From: Mugil cephalus
Taxonomy: Eukaryota > Chordata > Actinopteri > Mugiliformes > Mugilidae
Length of the DNA stretch: 64,000 nucleotides
NCBI RefSeq assembly: GCF_022458985.1
Contig: NC_061783.1
Location: 9,516,413-9,580,412, forward strand
Reading direction: 5' to 3'
A model generated the notes under the pieces. That model made no database searches and was not told where the DNA came from. It saw only the letters and a list, made by a program, of their open reading frames with translations. The position numbers and the translations under genes are program-made. Positions 62,501 to 64,000 of this stretch are shown one piece after another. Every line of letters starts with the position of its first letter. The stretch's first letter is position 1.

Positions 62501-63725
62501 TGGCTCGATTCTAAAAAAACACAAATCTAGATCAGAAGTATTGAGATTTCTGGATCGACACCTGGCGGAAACCTCCGGGTCTGAGCGATCAAGCCCATGC
62601 TGAAGTGCAGAAAATTGCAGTTCATCAAGTGGCCGCTGGAGGCTGGCTGCAAAAGGGAGCAAATCCCCATAGACCTCCATGTTAAAAAGCTGCTAACAAA
62701 TATTGGGCCTGTTTCTAAAGTGTAGTTGCTTATTTGGGTTGTCGATATGTTATTTAAATGTAGCTCTGACCCTGACACTACTAGCCAATCAGAAGTGGGG
62801 CAACATAGTTTTTTAGTTTCATTTCCCCATCACGAGTTATTTTTCAGTTATTATTTAGTTACTTTTTTTCCCCTAATATTCACCAGCTCACTATACATCC
62901 CTTTCTTAGAACAAAACATCACAATATTTGTGATTGACCAATCAGAATCAAGAGAGAAGGGATAATGTATATTGAGCCACTGATAAAAAAATTGTGGGGC
63001 CAAATTTAATTATCAGAGGTTTAATATGTACATAAAGTACACGGTACATCAGTCTATTTTTTTTCACCCCGGAACCCAGGTACCTCCATACCAAGTCGCA
63101 TGTTTTGGCCTTGTTTTCACTGGCCTGGTTGCTTATTTGTCTCGCGAGATCTGGCACCACTATTGAAATACCGCGTTGACAAGAATCGGTCGACCATGGG
63201 GTCGATGGGTTCAGTCAATAAGACCTTGAACTTCGACAACCAAAACTCAATTAGTTAATCCCCGAATATAAATTAGAGGGGTTCACATTAATTCAATGCT
63301 ATGCGCTCCGAGTGAACGTTTATTCCATATTTGGAGACATATTCCGTTGCGCGAAATCGCCTTAACCACGGAGAAACGTGGTTAAGGCGATCCTAAAACC
63401 TCGAGGCATAACGTTAAAGGTCATGTTGAAATAAAATACAGCAGCGGTAGACTAAATTACTTCTTTAAAAGTGAATTGTTAGCAGCAGGTGTTAAATGCG
63501 ACTTAACTGAGTTGTTCGCCAAACCGACGTTAGCTTCGGTTAGCTAGTGCGCCTTTTTCATTTCTCCAGGCAAGCGTCAAACTATCCAACGCTCTGTAGC
63601 TAACTCCGCTCTTAGCTAGCATCCAGATTAAGTCAACAGAAGTCTCCAATTAAGACAGTAATGGTATGGCTACGACTGTAAAGGTACGTTATTCGTTACA
63701 CACACCTGACAATGCAACTTACCAT
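59534..63725 (-). CDS. dazl: Deleted in azoospermia-like (DAZL), germ-cell RNA-binding protein
   Basis: Exons (minus, 5' to 3'): 63725-63723 (ATG only), 62352-62230, 62022-61931, 61274-61223, 61127-61061, 60926-60787, 60306-60226, one ending at 59949, and 59578-59534 (stop TAG). An RRM is clear: RNP2 LFVGGI (residues 34-39) and RNP1 KGYGFVYF (72-79), with VKEVKIITYRGGICKG between. Exon 7 holds the DAZ motif (PYSYNNFGG...MPMNYTQNAYGYQ). The last exon, SFVDCGVQTMLNVL, matches the fish Dazl C-terminus. Dazl binds 3'UTRs of germline mRNAs and promotes their translation. The start of exon 8 is unresolved: the canonical acceptor GACCAG|AGG (59970) gives 207 residues but omits PPPWSVDQ, which looks homologous to other fish Dazl. 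The overall identity is firm; rftn1-dazl adjacency is also that of human 3p24. Confidence 0.94.
61324..61742 (-). mobile_element. Tc1-like element copy, 419 bp, in dazl intron 3
   Basis: Both ends are present: CACACCGATCAGACATAACA at the left and, read on the minus strand, CGCAGATCAAACATCAACAT at the right, each then reading TTATGACCAC. TA flanks both sides (61322-61323, 61743-61744). The interior on the minus strand (GGCCCCTCCCTTCAACCC, AGGACCCAAAGACCCCCAC, CAGCACCACAGGAC) matches the copy at 50965-51342. It is a deletion derivative without an intact transposase. Confidence 0.8.
62555..62700 (+). repeat. Fish interspersed repeat fragment in dazl intron 1
   Basis: CAAGTGGCCGCTGGAGGCTG, GCTGCAAAAGGGAGCAAATC and CCCCATAGACCTCCATGTTA are lines I recall from a repeat that is common in fish. 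No ends were recognised, so the limits are approximate. Confidence 0.45.
63356..63391. repeat. Perfect 15-bp inverted repeat (hairpin), 6-nt loop
   Basis: ATCGCCTTAACCACG (63356-63370), GAGAAA, CGTGGTTAAGGCGAT (63377-63391) pair without mismatch. It lies in dazl intron 1, about 330 bp downstream of the start-codon exon. The flanks do not extend the stem. Confidence 0.9.
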
Positions 63726-64000
63726 GTCTAAAATTATTAAAACTGAAGAGACACTCAAAGGCAAACCGCCGAAGTTCTCCCCTCAGGCAAGCGCAACCAA
63801 ACAAAACCACGCCCACGCAGTACACGTGACCCAAACGTGATGCGTTTGTCGCGCTTAGATTAAGGGAAAAAGTTTATTTTCACCATATAAAAATGACCGC
63901 AAAACTCAAAATGTACACAAATATGTTACTCGTACTATTAAAATATCAAATATAAATTGTATTGCTTGCATGTAGTAGCCTGTAGCAGTCAGACCAACTC
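63726..64000 (-). promoter_or_regulatory. dazl: dazl 5'UTR and upstream flank
   Basis: Minus-strand sequence above the ATG-bearing exon. The start context after splicing is GACATGGAT (G at -3 and +4), a good initiation context. No TATA box was identified with confidence. Transcription start unknown. Confidence 0.35.

Noticed and set aside
1-64000. CRISPR arrays, prokaryotic operons or phage features
   Set aside because: The sequence is intron-rich vertebrate DNA; repeats are microsatellites and transposon relics, with no spaced direct-repeat array.

Overview
This window is vertebrate nuclear DNA, almost certainly from a ray-finned (teleost) fish. Coding sequence is split into short exons with GT..AG borders. 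Introns and spacers carry CA/TG microsatellites and interspersed repeats of kinds common in fish: Tc1-like, hAT-like, TTAA-bounded elements and an L2/SINE-like tail. All seven recognised genes are vertebrate orthologues. No operon, phage, CRISPR or other prokaryotic feature was seen.

Layout, left to right. (1) 92-2986 (+): the 3' part of colq, the collagen tail of asymmetric acetylcholinesterase; its 5' exons lie outside the window. (2) 4064-6799 (+): complete fkbp14, an ER prolyl isomerase with two EF-hands and a C-terminal HDEL. (3) 6800-10355: spacer with retroelement-like and DNA-transposon relics, then the probable wipf3 3'UTR. (4) 10356-14628 (-): wipf3, a WASP-interacting protein with a WH2 domain, long polyproline exons and a WASP-binding C-terminus; a 5' non-coding exon is likely near 16.1 kb. 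(5) 18083-18460 (-): prr15, one coding exon, with a possible TATA promoter near 19.26 kb. (6) 19.3-26.4 kb: gene-poor spacer. (7) 26466-32590 (+): oxnad1, seven exons, a mitochondrial ferredoxin-reductase-like protein. (8) 35021-50907 (-): rftn1 (raftlin), nine coding exons and a 5' non-coding exon near 57.0 kb; its 3' end converges on that of oxnad1 at about 34.05 kb. (9) 59534-63725 (-): dazl, a germ-cell RNA-binding protein, nine exons, start codon at the very end of exon 1.

The genes do not form one pathway; they are a syntenic block. From established knowledge, COLQ, OXNAD1, RFTN1 and DAZL lie on human 3p25-p24, while FKBP14, WIPF3 and PRR15 lie on 7p14, so the block interleaves two human chromosomal segments. 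I found no convincing new biological system. The best second looks are the ambiguous exon 7/8 junction of dazl, a GC-AG intron in rftn1, the start codon of dazl abutting a splice donor, a perfect 15-bp hairpin in dazl intron 1, the abutting oxnad1/rftn1 3' ends, and a pair of inverted related Tc1-like copies about 10 kb apart. Exon borders were placed by hand from splice consensus, reading-frame continuity and remembered family sequences; no alignment was run.
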